The notes under the pieces are model-generated. The model did no database searches and was not told where the DNA came from. It saw nothing but the letters and a program-made list of their open reading frames with translations. Shown here in pieces: positions 1 to 9,097 of a stretch of 64,000 bases of DNA. This DNA comes from Tritrichomonas musculus. Taxonomy: Eukaryota; Parabasalia; Tritrichomonadida; Tritrichomonadidae. Each line of letters opens with the position of its first letter. Positions within the stretch are counted from its first letter, which is position 1. Where the stretch lies: the NCBI GenBank assembly GCA_039105265.1, contig JAPFFF010000017.1, forward strand, positions 2,356,001-2,420,000, read 5' to 3'. A program made the position numbers and the translations under genes.

Positions 1-242
1 TGTAATGCTTCTTCATTTGTTTTTATATGCCACTTTAATCTTTTAGATTCTAAAAGATATTTTTCTTTAATTGTATCAAGAGAAAGATCAAGCTCTTCAT
101 TTTTTTCTAAAAGAAGCTGGTACTCATTTTTTAAATTACTTATTTCTAACTCCAATTCTTCCTTGCTTTCTGAATCAGATGTTTCTAATCCATTTATTTG
201 GTAATTATCATTGAAATTCTCAACATTTGAAAATGGATTCAT
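1..242 (-). CDS. Coiled-coil protein, N-terminal part only (gene continues beyond window)
   Basis: An open frame on the minus strand starts at an ATG at 242 and stays open for 80 codons to the left edge, so the 3' end lies outside the window. It begins MNPFSNVENFNDNYQ and soon becomes rich in Glu, Leu and Lys with heptad-like spacing (for example LEISNLKNEYQLLLEKNEEL), which is typical of a long coiled coil. No catalytic motif is visible and the family cannot be named. A second, out-of-frame ATG at 252 opens a ten-codon frame that overlaps the start. The gene is divergent from the kinase that begins at 367, with 124 bases between the two ATGs, so they probably share a promoter region. That it is a real gene is likely; its function is unknown. 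Confidence 0.6.
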   Translation of the reverse strand, partial: MNPFSNVENFNDNYQINGLETSDSESKEELELEISNLKNEYQLLLEKNEELDLSLDTIKEKYLLESKRLKWHIKTNEEAL

Positions 243-366
243 TGTTCTCCATTAAAAGGCAATTTTAAATATAAATAACGTTATATTTTTAACTTTTTGA
301 GTTTTCTTTCAAAAAACACATTGAAAATTTCAAAACAAAAAATTTCATATTTCAAATGAGATTTTA
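243..366. promoter_or_regulatory. Divergent promoter region with candidate Inr at 345-349
   Basis: This 124-base spacer separates two divergent ATGs. TCATA at 345-349 fits the trichomonad initiator TCA(C/T)(A/T) and lies about 20 bases before the kinase ATG. An AACTTTTTGA stretch near 291-300 resembles sequences upstream of the genes at 9098 and 36119. These assignments are by eye only. Confidence 0.35.
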
Positions 367-3300
367 ATGATAAATAGAAAGATCAAAATACCTGATCCTT
401 TAAAGAAATATGTTATTCAAGATTTCAACAAATATTTTTTTAAGAAAAAATCTATTGCAGAAGGTGGACAAGCAAAGGTATGGCTAGCAACAGATAATTA
501 TAATAAAAAATATGCAATTAAAGAAATTTATATTGATAAAGATAAGATAAATAGACAGATTAAAAGATATTTATTGGAATGTGCTGCATTATTACGAGCT
601 CAGCATCCTTTTATAATTGTTTTCCATGGTATGACTGATGAATATCCATTTCAAATAGTAACAGAATATGTTGGTCCAGTTAATTTAAAAAGTTTTTTAA
701 CAAATAATCATTTTAAATCGCAGAGTCATAACGGAACTCATCTTACCAAAATAGCGACTGCCATTTCTAATGCAATGATGTTTCTTCACAAAATCAAAAT
801 AATTCATCGAGATTTAAAGCCATCAAATATTTTATTAGGGAATGATTATTTGCCAAAAATTTGTGACTTTGGTCTTGTTCATCAAATTTATCATCAATCA
901 ATAATGACAGCAGAACTTGGAACGCCAATATGGATGGCGCCTGAAGTTATTCGAGGAGAACCATATAACGAAAAATGTGATATTTTTTCTTTTGCTATGA
1001 TTCTATATCAGATGGCAACGCATGAAATGCCAATGTCCGATCTAACATCAACACAAATAATGGAAAAGTATAAAAATGAACGTTATAGGCCTTCTTCATC
1101 TCAATTTTTGAAAGCTCCAAAACCATTACAAAAATTAATTATTAGATGCTGGGATGAGGATCCCGATAAAAGGCCCTCTTTTCAAGAAATATTTGAAAAG
1201 TTTGGCAGTTGTGAAGTCACATTTCCACACTGTAAAAACGATGTAATCAAGCAATTCGCAAGAAAATTAAAAAATGAAGATCAAAAAAGAACGATTATTC
1301 CAGAATTCGAAGTTTACGCCGCCAAAGAGAGAAGTAGTGACAAAGGAGAAAATTATAGTGATAATAGTGAGAGTGTGAATCATGATAAATCTAAATCCAA
1401 AAATAGATCAGAATATAAAAGTGAAACACAAAAAAATCAAAAGAAAAAAGAAGAAGAAACAAATAAAAGTGATGGAAGTGATGATAATAAAAAAGAAGGA
1501 AAACCAAATAAAAGTAAAGAAATTGATGACAATAAAAAAAGAATTAAGAAAAAAGAATTTAAAACAGATGAAAGTGACGAGAGTGACTACAATAAAAAAG
1601 TAATCAAGAAAAAAAAATATGAAAGTGATAATGACATTAAAAAAAAGAAAAAAACTGACAAAAATAAAGATAGAGAAGAAGAAAAAAAGAAAACTCAAAA
1701 AAAGAAGAAATTTATTAAAATAGAAGTTGAAGATTACGATGACTATGACAACTATTATAGTGATCGAAAAATTATCAAAAAACAGAGGCACAAAAAGAAG
1801 TCCGAATACAGTGAAAGTGATGATGAATATGATTTACATATAGAAATGAAAAGGAAAACGAAGAAAAAGCTTCATTACAAAAATGATCCAATTGACGATA
1901 AAAACGAGCTCATTTTTAACATCGACACTTTTCGTTCAGAAAGCAAAAAAAGTCGCCAATTGAGCTGCAGCAGCAGCAAAGACTCCTTCTCCAGTGATTA
2001 CGAATCACATTCTGAAAAATTTCATTTTAAAAGCAGAACCACAACGAAGACAAAGAAAAGAAAACCAGCTCCAGACCTTCTCATTGCCTCTTCTTCACAG
2101 TACAGCGCAGAGGAGAGCAGCTATGAAGTCAATAAAAGTGCCAAGCCTTATTCGCGATACACGTCAACAACGCCAGTCAGCATGGAGACGTTGAATGACG
2201 TTCGCAATCCTTTATTTCGAGCTGAGCTTGAAAAAGTGAAGAAAAAAGATTTTATCAAATTTCTGAAAGTTCTCAAAAATCACCTCACATCACGAACACC
2301 TCGTAAAGAGCTGATTCTTCTTCTTAGAAAGACAAACGAGCTCCTGGATGACGATGAGTGCCTCTTTTCATTCAGTGTGAAGAAGATCTTCGAATTTTTG
2401 CCAATCACGAAAAGCAAGAAAAATTCTGAGCTGAATGACGAAGAAGAAGAAGCAGAAGCGACGAAGAATGACGAACTTTGCGATCTCTCTATAGAAATAT
2501 TGAACAAAGTATGTCAATCTTATCCTCAATTCATCGAAGAGAACTTTGAAACATCGATGCTTTCATTCATCAATTTGAAGCCGATAGAAGCTGCCGAATT
2601 TTTGGAAATTTATTCGGATTCGTTTGATATGATTGAAAATCCGTGGCCACTTTTGGATATGCTCATTGTTCATAAGAAAAAGTTCAATAAAACGATAGCT
2701 GGTTCAATTGTTGTCAAAACTTTGGTGTCATTGATCCAGAACCACAAAAATTACAGAAAAAATAGACTAATTAATTGTAGAAATGTGGTTACATTTTTTC
2801 TCAATTCGCCCGTTAAAAAGAATGTGGTTGCTGCATATAAAGCGATAACAGTTCTATATGACAATGAGTTTGAATTGCCTTTTAAAAAGATAAGAATTGA
2901 CATGGAAGATCCTCAACTTGTAAATTCTGTTATTTCACTTTTTGATAAAATGGAAAATATTCCGCCTGTCAAGTCAATCATCTTTTCTTTGCTGGAAATC
3001 GCCCAGAAGGATGAAAAGGCAACTGAAGTCTTGATTAAAATGGCAAAAAATTATAAAACTGCTTCGATTTTGTTGAATTGTCAAGTCGATTGGATGAAAA
3101 ATAAATTGCCAACTTTTGTTTACACTTTAAAATTATTTTTGGCTGCAATATCTGATTTTCGTGACTTACAAAAACTTGTTGTTTCTGATTGTGATTGTAT
3201 TTCTAGCCTTTTCGCTTATTCGTGTAAATCTGACCAAATAGAAGATTCTTTTTTGATGTTTGAAAAAATTTTGAAAAAAATTTATTTCAATTCCGACTTC

Positions 3301-3555
3301 CTTGAAAATTTGCAGGAAAAAAAATTCTTTCATTATTTCTTTCGTGGAATAAATGAAATTGATGACGATAGAATAGTCTTATCTTGTCTTAGGTCATTTC
3401 AATATCTTATCGAAATTGGAATTTGTGATGAATACAAAATATTTTACAAAACATTAAAAAAATTAGCAGCTGGTGATGATAAGATTGCAGATGAGGCTCA
3501 ATATTGCATTGATATATTACAATCATCAAACAAGAAAAAAAGATCCATGCCGTAA
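367..3555 (+). CDS. Protein kinase (TKL-like) with charged linker and helical C-terminal region
   Basis: The 1062-residue product has an N-terminal protein kinase domain at about residues 25-285. The glycine loop is degenerate (EGGQAKVWLA), the lysine strand is YAIKEI near 51, the catalytic loop is HRDLKPSN near 147-154, DFG is near 166, and the APE region is MAPEVIRGEPYNEKCDIFSF. All catalytic residues are present, so it should be active on Ser/Thr. Residues about 320-620 are a low-complexity Lys/Glu/Asp/Ser linker with KKK runs that may act as nuclear signals. Residues about 620-1060 look all-helical (ARM/HEAT-like) with no recognised family. This kinase-linker-solenoid layout is common among the expanded TKL kinases of trichomonads. 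The stretch at about 1900-2500 is visibly less AT-rich than the rest. Substrates are unknown. The kinase call is firm; the TKL subgroup is likely. Confidence 0.9.
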   Translation: MINRKIKIPDPLKKYVIQDFNKYFFKKKSIAEGGQAKVWLATDNYNKKYAIKEIYIDKDKINRQIKRYLLECAALLRAQHPFIIVFHGMTDEYPFQIVTEYVGPVNLKSFLTNNHFKSQSHNGTHLTKIATAISNAMMFLHKIKIIHRDLKPSNILLGNDYLPKICDFGLVHQIYHQSIMTAELGTPIWMAPEVIRGEPYNEKCDIFSFAMILYQMATHEMPMSDLTSTQIMEKYKNERYRPSSSQFLKAPKPLQKLIIRCWDEDPDKRPSFQEIFEKFGSCEVTFPHCKNDVIKQFARKLKNEDQKRTIIPEFEVYAAKERSSDKGENYSDNSESVNHDKSKSKNRSEYKSETQKNQKKKEEETNKSDGSDDNKKEGKPNKSKEIDDNKKRIKKKEFKTDESDESDYNKKVIKKKKYESDNDIKKKKKTDKNKDREEEKKKTQKKKKFIKIEVEDYDDYDNYYSDRKIIKKQRHKKKSEYSESDDEYDLHIEMKRKTKKKLHYKNDPIDDKNELIFNIDTFRSESKKSRQLSCSSSKDSFSSDYESHSEKFHFKSRTTTKTKKRKPAPDLLIASSSQYSAEESSYEVNKSAKPYSRYTSTTPVSMETLNDVRNPLFRAELEKVKKKDFIKFLKVLKNHLTSRTPRKELILLLRKTNELLDDDECLFSFSVKKIFEFLPITKSKKNSELNDEEEEAEATKNDELCDLSIEILNKVCQSYPQFIEENFETSMLSFINLKPIEAAEFLEIYSDSFDMIENPWPLLDMLIVHKKKFNKTIAGSIVVKTLVSLIQNHKNYRKNRLINCRNVVTFFLNSPVKKNVVAAYKAITVLYDNEFELPFKKIRIDMEDPQLVNSVISLFDKMENIPPVKSIIFSLLEIAQKDEKATEVLIKMAKNYKTASILLNCQVDWMKNKLPTFVYTLKLFLAAISDFRDLQKLVVSDCDCISSLFAYSCKSDQIEDSFLMFEKILKKIYFNSDFLENLQEKKFFHYFFRGINEIDDDRIVLSCLRSFQYLIEIGICDEYKIFYKTLKKLAAGDDKIADEAQYCIDILQSSNKKKRSMP

Positions 3556-3843
3556 ATATTGATTAAATGATTATTTATTCATTTTAAAATAATAATAGTA
3601 TGATCCTTGTATAGATGATTTTCTATAGTTTTTGATCAAATATGGAATTGATTTATATCAGAAAAGAAAAAAAAGTAGAATTTATTGTATATAATAGGAT
3701 AAAGTAGATATTTCGATTCAGTTTTTTTATTTATTTTTACAAAATGAAAATTAAATATTAACAATATTCTATAGAATTTGATATTATAGAAGTATATTTT
3801 TGAGAATTATTTGATGTTTCGTAACAGAACATTTGTGATTGAT

Positions 3844-4380
3844 TTAGGCATTCGCGGAAAATTCCCAAGTTTTTTCAAGTTCTTCTAATAAGAATGAAAA
3901 TGTTAGAGATGAAAGTTCGCCTTGTTTAAATTCTGGTATTGCCTTATATCCAAAATGGAGTAAAGCTCCGCAATAAAGGCCCATTGCGAATTGGGCATAA
4001 GAATTGAACCAAAATTGTTGTTGTTGATTCATATGATTTCCTGATGGCATAAGACATTGAAATAAAGGTATTTTTTCAGAAAATGTAATCGTTAGTTTTT
4101 TTGACGTTCCAGTATTATTAATTTGGTATTTTGTTTGTATATTGAACATTGCTTTTGAAAACGTTGTAGCAATAAATTTGCACATTTCGTCAAACCCTTC
4201 TACATCTTGACTATTCAAAATGAGATGAGAAGCCATAACAAAGCCAGGTTTCTTTCCAAGATTACAAATATGGTGCTCAATATGACTTTCCTTTTCGCTT
4301 AGGTTCTCAAATCGTTTAGAAAGCTCGCGAATTGCCTCTGTAACTAAGAGGAGAGGTAGAGGGTTTTTTTCATCTATCAT
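3844..4380 (-). CDS. TRAPP-complex subunit-like protein (Bet3/TRAPPC5-6 fold)
   Basis: I start this 178-residue protein at the ATG at 4380 (MIDEKNPLPLLL). The frame is open a little further upstream but has no ATG there. The order of features resembles small TRAPP subunits (Trs33/TRAPPC6 or Trs31/TRAPPC5). There is an early helix, then a GKKPGFVMASHLIL segment like the family's GxxxGxxLxE helix, then KFIATTFSKAMFNIQTKYQIN like the KFxCKxxWxxxFxKQxxxL block, and finally FAMGLYCGALLHFGY like the closing GxxxGALxxLG helix. TRAPP complexes are Rab exchange factors and tethers at the Golgi. The similarity is by pattern only and the exact subunit is not settled. The gene is divergent from the Roadblock-like gene at 4499, with 118 bases between them. 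Confidence 0.5.
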   Translation of the reverse strand: MIDEKNPLPLLLVTEAIRELSKRFENLSEKESHIEHHICNLGKKPGFVMASHLILNSQDVEGFDEMCKFIATTFSKAMFNIQTKYQINNTGTSKKLTITFSEKIPLFQCLMPSGNHMNQQQQFWFNSYAQFAMGLYCGALLHFGYKAIPEFKQGELSSLTFSFLLEELEKTWEFSANA

Positions 4381-4498
4381 TTTGTTAAAATTCTGAAAAA
4401 TATTTGATGTCAAATAATATTTTCAATACTATTGATTACCAAAGTATTTGAAAAAGTTTTTGTGTCATCAAAATTTTTCATAATTAATTTATTTTGTA

Positions 4499-4849
4499 AT
4501 GACTAAACTCTTGAACATCGATAATACCCAAACATTTTTAAAGACATTTGTAGAAGAAAATGAAGCAGTCCTTGCGTTCATATCAACTCTCGAAGGCGGA
4601 ATTATTTGTTCAACAGAACTTAATAAAGCGAGAATGGTAGTCGAAGCTTTGTCATTATTTTGGCAAAAGTTTCTCAATCCACAATGGAAAAGGATTTGCC
4701 TTGAATGGGAATCATCATATATTGTACTCATAAATACTGGAAATTGGGTTTTTGGACTCCAATATAGCGATCCTAATCCAATGACAATTGGCCTTTTACG
4801 AATGAAAGCAAAGATATGTGCAGATCATATCAAATCTCAACTTGGTTAG
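4499..4849 (+). CDS. Small Roadblock/LC7- or profilin-like protein
   Basis: This 116-residue protein has the size and alternating helix-strand layout of a single Roadblock/LC7 domain. An N-terminal helix (FLKTFVEENEAV) is followed by a strand and turn, LAFISTLEGGIICST, a long middle helix (KARMVVEALSLFWQKFL), strands (SSYIVLINTGNWVFGLQY) and a C-terminal helix ending in ADHIKSQLG. Members of this fold act in dynein light-chain, Ragulator and Mon1/TRAPP-type complexes. The assignment rests on pattern only, and a longin or other small alpha-beta protein is possible. It ends in TAG followed by a run of about 15 T. The divergent neighbour is a TRAPP-like gene, which loosely suggests a trafficking role. 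Confidence 0.35.
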   Translation: MTKLLNIDNTQTFLKTFVEENEAVLAFISTLEGGIICSTELNKARMVVEALSLFWQKFLNPQWKRICLEWESSYIVLINTGNWVFGLQYSDPNPMTIGLLRMKAKICADHIKSQLG

Positions 4850-5033
4850 ATTTTTTTTTTTTTTTTGTTTTAATTTATATTTGTATTTTAATAAACAAAA
4901 TATATTAATACTAATATATGTTTATGTTTAAATGAAGACTTGTATATATTTTCTATTTGCTGCAATTCAAGTGAAATCAATGAGCTCTTTGTTAATAAAA
5001 AGATGAGATTTTATTTCTATAGTTTATTTACAT

Positions 5034-6002
5034 ATGGATGATAAAGAATATAGGAGTCTTTTTAATAAACCAAAAGCAAGGAGTCCCAGTATCAATTCAT
5101 CAAATTATCGTTCGTCTTCCTCTTCATATTTAAATCATATGAATACTGGAAGCTCCTTTAATAAATATGATTATAGCAATCAAAATATTATTTCTTCAGC
5201 ATCACGTTCAAGTCCTATAAATTCTTATTCAACATCTGAAAGCTGGAATAATAATTATTATAATTATGGAGCTAGCAATAATTATTCCCCAAGTTATTCA
5301 AGCACTGCAAACTCGTATTTGAAAAAATATGATGATGATCATTCTTCGTCTTCAAAATATGGAACTAAAAAAAATCCACAAGATGATTATTCTGTAAATT
5401 ATTCATATCTTTCAAAGCCATATTATAATCAATATAATGAAAAAACAACTTTGCCTTCAAAATATGAAACTAAAAAGTATCGCCAAGATGATTATTCTTC
5501 AAGCAAGCTGTTTAATAAAAATTCGTATTTAAATAAAGATAATGAAGAATCATCCATATTTTCTAAATATGAAACTAAAAAATACAGAAATGAAGATTTT
5601 TCTTCAAGCTTTTTACATACTGCGAATAAATATTCAAATACAGATATTGGAAAATCTTCTTTTGTAAATAATTCTGAAAATAAAAGTGATTATTTTTCCA
5701 AGAATCCAATAGTTATCGCAAATAATGATATTAAAATTGGCAAGCCTGTCAACAAAATTGAACCCAGCAAAAATGATGATTTTATACAACGCCAAAATGT
5801 CTCGAAACATGAGTATAATTTCACCTCTGATAGTTCAGAAGTATCTGATAGCCAAGACTCAAAACATGATATTGGGGAAATAATTTTTGTTGGCAAAAAG
5901 CAATCCCTTTATCATTATCTTGGAAAATCAGGAGATAATATTGTAGCTATTAACTCTGCTGGGAATATATGTTATATTCCCCCAGATGCTATTTTTGCAT
6001 AA
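5034..6002 (+). CDS. Tyr/Ser/Asn-rich protein with three 35-residue repeats, function unknown
   Basis: This 322-residue protein starts MDDKEYRSLFNKPKARSPS and is dominated by Ser, Tyr and Asn for about the first 200 residues, so it is probably disordered. Three in-frame copies of a 35-residue unit, beginning SKYGTKKN, SKYETKKYRQDDYSSS and SKYETKKYRNEDFSSS, start at 5352, 5457 and 5562. The last 45 residues differ: EIIFVGKKQSLYHYLGKSGD and AGNICYIPPDAIF look like a small folded beta-rich module. There are many potential phosphorylation sites. No known family is recognised. The constant frame and the repeat conservation argue that it is a real gene. Confidence 0.6.
   Translation: MDDKEYRSLFNKPKARSPSINSSNYRSSSSSYLNHMNTGSSFNKYDYSNQNIISSASRSSPINSYSTSESWNNNYYNYGASNNYSPSYSSTANSYLKKYDDDHSSSSKYGTKKNPQDDYSVNYSYLSKPYYNQYNEKTTLPSKYETKKYRQDDYSSSKLFNKNSYLNKDNEESSIFSKYETKKYRNEDFSSSFLHTANKYSNTDIGKSSFVNNSENKSDYFSKNPIVIANNDIKIGKPVNKIEPSKNDDFIQRQNVSKHEYNFTSDSSEVSDSQDSKHDIGEIIFVGKKQSLYHYLGKSGDNIVAINSAGNICYIPPDAIFA
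5352..5666 (+). repeat. Three tandem 105-bp coding repeats
   Basis: Three direct repeats of exactly 105 bases (35 codons) start at 5352, 5457 and 5562 inside the Tyr/Ser/Asn-rich gene. The head of each unit (Ser-Lys-Tyr-x-Thr-Lys-Lys) is conserved and the tail has diverged. Confidence 0.75.
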
Positions 6003-6301
6003 TCACATTCAAACTAAAAAATAAAAATATATAAACTATTTTAAGGTGCTTTGAAAATGTCATATTGTTAAACCAAGTCAAAGGGTCATTGCATTGGGTG
6101 TTTGTGAATACTTAAAGCTCTCTTCAAATCTCTTATTTACCTGATACCAAGTCAAAGATATATCTCATCCGAAATTTGGGATGTTTTTATTTTTAAATTA
6201 GTGAAAAAAGTATTTATAAACTTTTATTTACTTTAATATTTTATAAAAATCAATCAAATAAATAAATAAAAAATCAATTATCATATTAGAATTAAACACG
6301 A
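6003..6301. other. Convergent intergenic spacer with a 12-bp direct repeat
   Basis: This stretch lies between the convergent ends of two genes. ACCAAGTCAAAG occurs twice, at 6072-6083 and 6146-6157, in a block less AT-rich than its surroundings. No open frame or RNA gene is recognised. Confidence 0.4.
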
Positions 6302-8548
6302 TTACTCATCTAAATCGATATTAACGCCTTCCCAAAGATCATCGTTGCCATTTCCAGCCATACCTTTCTGAACCATATCGCTGCCAGTATTTCCAACTCT
6401 TAAAGAAGGAGCTTCAACATTTTCTTTTGTGAATTGCATTGGGTTCATTGCTTGTGTTCCACCAATACCACCAGCGATTCCTGTTCCGCCCAAATTCATA
6501 TTTGTTGCACCAAATCCGGCGTTGGTTGCGCCAAAGCCTCCTCCAATGCTTCCACCCATGCCACCAAAGCCAGTTCCCATTCCTCCGAAGCCTTGTTGTT
6601 GCTGTTGTTCAAGCTGTTCTTGATATTCTTCCTGTTCAATTTGTTGGAGTCTTTCAACGAGTTCAGCTAGCATATGTTGGTAATGATCACATTTAGCAGT
6701 TAGACCCATTTCTCCTGTTAATTTAATAAGATGTTCAAGACATTGTTTGTTTGATGAATCCATTTGGATGACTTTCTCATAAACTTCAAGTGCTTCTTGC
6801 TTCATATCCATAGATCTGTAACAGCTTGCAACCATCAAGGGATAACGTGGTTCTTTAGGTGCGATAGAAGATGCTCTTTCATAAAAACGAAGAGATTGGT
6901 CAAAGTGCTGGTGACGACGATGGTATGCACCAAGCCAAGTAATGACATCAATATCACTTGGACCATACTTATAGCTTTCAGAATAGCAATGAAAAGCTTG
7001 CTGCTCATTCCCATCACGATCCCAGATTCCACCAAGTTTCTTCCACATTGCAGGATCGGTAGGAAGAATATTAAATAGACGGTGAAGGCAATCAATTGCT
7101 TGAGGAACCATGCCGATCTTATCATAGCAATCACTAATTTCAAAAGCAACTTCTGGTGCCTTAGGAACAATTCGTGATAATTTATCAAATACTTGTAGAG
7201 CTTCATCATATGAGCCCATAAGTTTTGAAACGATACCAAGATTATAAAGAGCTTCAACGCAGTCAGCCTCAACACCGATTGCTTCTAAGTATGAATCACG
7301 AGCTTCTTCTTCATGGCCAGCTTGCATATAACAATTTCCTTTATTAACAAGAGCTTGTGCATTATATTTGTCGTTTTCAAGAGCAATTGTTGCGTATTTA
7401 TCTGCTGATTCAAAGTTTTGTTCAAGGAAATATAAGAATGAAAGATTAGTTGCTGCCAAAGCCATTAATGAGGGATCTTTCTTACGAATAGAACGTAACA
7501 TTTCAATTGCTTTATCTGGTGCTTGGTGATTAAGATATGCTAAAGAGTATGCTATTTCAAACTCTCCTGCTGCTTCTGGGTACTTTGAGCGCTTAAGCTG
7601 TTGTAATACAAATTCATAACTTTGTTGCCAATCTTTATCGCTTTTTGTAGCTACTAAACGAGATGCAAGCATAACAAGTCGAACTTGCTCACGACGTTCA
7701 ATATGCATTTGATTACCTAAGACGTCACTATCGTTCATTTCAGTTATTGTCATTGGAGGTTTGACAGCAAGTAAGCGCGTAAATGAATCTCTGAGTTCGT
7801 CAACAGATGATAAAATTGAATGGCAAAGTACTAAATTGTATCCTGTTTTGATTGATGGATCTTGTCGCATTGCAGTTTCAAATTCAGATAGAGCTTTGTG
7901 ATAATCACCAAGTTGAATATGAGCTATACCGCAGCATTGATGAAACCTAGCCATAAGTCGATTTGTGTCAGGTTTTAAGTGATTGATTCCCATTTCATAA
8001 TTTTTGATAGCTTCTTCATATTTTTGTTGTGCTGAATAAATATTGCCGATTTCAAGATAAATCATATGTAAATGTGGAAATTCTCTATCTTTCAAAAGTC
8101 GTTGAAGTGTATTTAGCGCATCTTCCCACATTGCATTTCGTTTATAGGCATCTGCAAGTTGCATTAAAACGGTATGTTTATAAGATTTGAAGTCTGCATC
8201 GTCAATTGTTTTTGATGTAATAAAGTCTTGAAGATTTTTCATTTCAGTTTTGGCTTCTTTAGCCTTTGTAAGAGCTGCTTGAAAATCGCCTTTAGAGATA
8301 TTTATAGATGATTCTTGAATTGCAGCCATAATACTCTTTTTAAACTCTTTTACTTTAATTTCAGGAGCGTCTTTTGAATCTTTAAGGTATTGTGCGAATG
8401 ATTCGGCCATATGATCGAGAGGAGAAATAACTTTCTTTCCTCCAGAAGTAGTCATTCCACCACTGCTAAAGCCAGCACCTTTACGTGATGACATAGGACG
8501 AGATGATGTAGGTGGTCGTCCACGAGAAGAAGTTCTCATTGCAGTCAT
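6302..8548 (-). CDS. IFT88: Intraflagellar transport protein IFT88 (TPR protein)
   Basis: The product is a 748-residue TPR protein that follows IFT88 across its length. Blocks matching the family include EALYNLGIVSKLMGSYDEAL, AFHCYSESYKYGPSDIDVI, WLGAYHRRHQHFDQSLRFYE, PLMVASCYRSMDMKQEALE, and an end like the family's LVRLxxxxGL segment (LEHLIKLTGEMGL). IFT88 is a core IFT-B subunit that carries cargo into flagella. I choose the ATG at 8548, which gives an Arg/Ser/Gly-rich head (MTAMRTSSRGRPPTSS) as in other IFT88 proteins; an in-frame ATG at 8659 would add 37 residues that look like leader sequence. A Gln run and a long Gly/Met/Phe-rich tail near residues 650-715, before the acidic end LWEGVNIDLDE, are unusual for this family. 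Confidence 0.9.
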   Translation of the reverse strand: MTAMRTSSRGRPPTSSRPMSSRKGAGFSSGGMTTSGGKKVISPLDHMAESFAQYLKDSKDAPEIKVKEFKKSIMAAIQESSINISKGDFQAALTKAKEAKTEMKNLQDFITSKTIDDADFKSYKHTVLMQLADAYKRNAMWEDALNTLQRLLKDREFPHLHMIYLEIGNIYSAQQKYEEAIKNYEMGINHLKPDTNRLMARFHQCCGIAHIQLGDYHKALSEFETAMRQDPSIKTGYNLVLCHSILSSVDELRDSFTRLLAVKPPMTITEMNDSDVLGNQMHIERREQVRLVMLASRLVATKSDKDWQQSYEFVLQQLKRSKYPEAAGEFEIAYSLAYLNHQAPDKAIEMLRSIRKKDPSLMALAATNLSFLYFLEQNFESADKYATIALENDKYNAQALVNKGNCYMQAGHEEEARDSYLEAIGVEADCVEALYNLGIVSKLMGSYDEALQVFDKLSRIVPKAPEVAFEISDCYDKIGMVPQAIDCLHRLFNILPTDPAMWKKLGGIWDRDGNEQQAFHCYSESYKYGPSDIDVITWLGAYHRRHQHFDQSLRFYERASSIAPKEPRYPLMVASCYRSMDMKQEALEVYEKVIQMDSSNKQCLEHLIKLTGEMGLTAKCDHYQHMLAELVERLQQIEQEEYQEQLEQQQQQGFGGMGTGFGGMGGSIGGGFGATNAGFGATNMNLGGTGIAGGIGGTQAMNPMQFTKENVEAPSLRVGNTGSDMVQKGMAGNGNDDLWEGVNIDLDE

Positions 8549-9097
8549 ATTATTTAATATATAAAAAACGTTATGACAAAAACGAACTTTTTCTGAATAT
8601 TTTTCAATCTCTAGAAAATACTGTTTATTTTTAACGTTATTCAAATATTCAATGCCCAAATCATGATTTGATATACATTTGATATTAGATAAAGCATTTA
8701 TCTAAATTAACATAATTTTAGATAATTTGGAATGCAATATCACCACCTAAGATACCAAATTATCAAATATTTAAATATGATTTATTGCAAAGATAATTAA
8801 ATTATCAAACAAAATATACATTTATGAATATTTGATTTTTGTTATTATTTTGCTTAAATATGATTTCCCAGATTCAAATGATGGTGTATATCAATAAAAA
8901 GAAATATAATAAACAATAAAAAGCATTAAAATTAATTTATTTCCATAAGGTGCAATGAGAAAGTGTCATATTATATACGACTTATCTGGAATATTCATGA
9001 AGATTTCCATAATGATGTTCATAATGAGAAACCATTGAAATTCTATAGAAAATTTTTGTTTGGACAACTTTTTGAAAGTAAAAATCTTTAGAAAAAA
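8549..9097. other. Divergent AT-rich spacer between IFT88 and URB2-like genes
   Basis: This region holds the promoters of two divergent genes. An AACTTTTTGA sequence lies about 30 bases before the ATG at 9098. I see no open frame beyond the upstream extension of IFT88, and no RNA gene. Confidence 0.4.

Noticed and set aside
1408-1791. Minus-strand Phe/Ile-rich frame
   Set aside because: Antisense shadow of the Lys/Glu-rich linker of the kinase.
8549-8659. N-terminal extension of IFT88 by 37 residues
   Set aside because: The added residues do not resemble IFT88, while the downstream ATG gives the family's Arg/Ser/Gly-rich start.
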